Source: Nitrososphaerales archaeon TH526
GTDB lineage: Archaea > Thermoproteota > Nitrososphaeria > Nitrososphaerales > Nitrososphaeraceae
Reading direction: 5' to 3'
Assembly (NCBI GenBank): GCA_014523665.1
Contig: JAATVR010000016.1
Span: 1-5,047, forward strand
DNA: 5,047 bases
Shown here: in pieces, positions 4,888 to 5,047 of the stretch
Position numbering within the stretch: the first letter of the stretch is position 1
How the letters are laid out: the number at the start of each line of letters is the position of its first letter
The notes under the pieces: model-generated
Seen by the model: the letters and a program-made list of their open reading frames with translations, nothing else
Told to the model about the DNA's origin: nothing
The model's database searches: none
Program-made: the position numbers and the translations under genes

Positions 4888-5047
4888 CAATTGTCTACAT
4901 ATCTATCTTTGAAAAAACATATCTCGGCACCTAGCCCCCATTGCTTCTTTGTCCTTACTCTAATGCACTCTTTCAAGGAACGTTATTCGAAATGAAACTT
5001 GCCACGTACTGAGGATTCTGAAATGCGGCTGGATGGAAAGTTCAGTT
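4888..5047. other. end of window, nothing supportable
   Basis: The last 160 bp hold no recognisable gene, terminator or RNA. An ATG at 5023 with GAGG about 8 bp upstream could open a plus-strand gene (MRLDGKFS), but eight codons are too few to judge. Two minus-strand frames run in from the right edge for 20-27 codons without a recognisable motif. Confidence 0.4.

Noticed and set aside
5023..5047. ATG with GAGG upstream at the right edge
   Set aside because: Only eight codons are visible, so a gene start cannot be supported.
1..5047. CRISPR arrays, tRNA, rRNA and insertion sequences
   Set aside because: Looked for spaced direct repeats, T-loop-like GTTCGA motifs and transposase motifs on both strands; none found. 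The only tandem repeat is the coding one at 3677-3755.

Overview
The window is about 5 kb of AT-rich DNA (roughly 35-40% GC by eye). It looks like chromosome from a soil ammonia-oxidising archaeon (Nitrososphaerota/Thaumarchaeota, Nitrosocosmicus-like). The reasons are mostly leaderless genes with TATA-like boxes about 25-30 bp upstream, T-run terminators, AGA/ATA-rich codon use, a secreted Asn-Gln-Thr-rich protein full of N-glycosylation sequons, and a CheY-type receiver and a small monooxygenase of the styles common in that group. This assignment is inference; no rRNA or marker gene is present.

Layout. 37-414 (-): intact SnoaL-like/NTF2-fold protein. 421-981: no convincing gene. 982-1344 (+): antibiotic-biosynthesis-monooxygenase (ABM)-like gene broken by two compensating frameshifts. 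1447-1659 (-): C-terminal half of a bacterioferritin-like protein, placed head to head with a start-less open frame of unknown family at 1661-1957 (+). 1958-2359: no supportable gene. 2378-2986 (+): unrecognised coiled-coil protein with an acidic head and a very basic tail, followed by an imperfect 14-bp inverted repeat. 3264-3542, perhaps to 3570 (+): heavily decayed response-regulator receiver pseudogene. 3612-4073 (-): secreted sequon-rich protein with a 42-bp tandem repeat, its own TATA box and a T-run terminator. 4201-4345 (+): possible relic of a very small gene. 4486-4887 (+): two-helix membrane protein behind a cluster of palindromes. 4888-5047: nothing supportable.

The genes do not form an operon or a recognisable pathway. 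Strands alternate, gaps are long, and three or four of the loci are fragments or frameshifted. The picture is an accessory, slowly eroding region: a few intact single-gene units (SnoaL-like, coiled-coil, secreted, membrane) sit among remains of a monooxygenase, a ferritin-like protein and a response regulator. I found no mobile element, CRISPR array, tRNA or rRNA, and no convincing new multi-gene system. The most informative signals are the gene remains that simple ORF calling would miss or mis-split.
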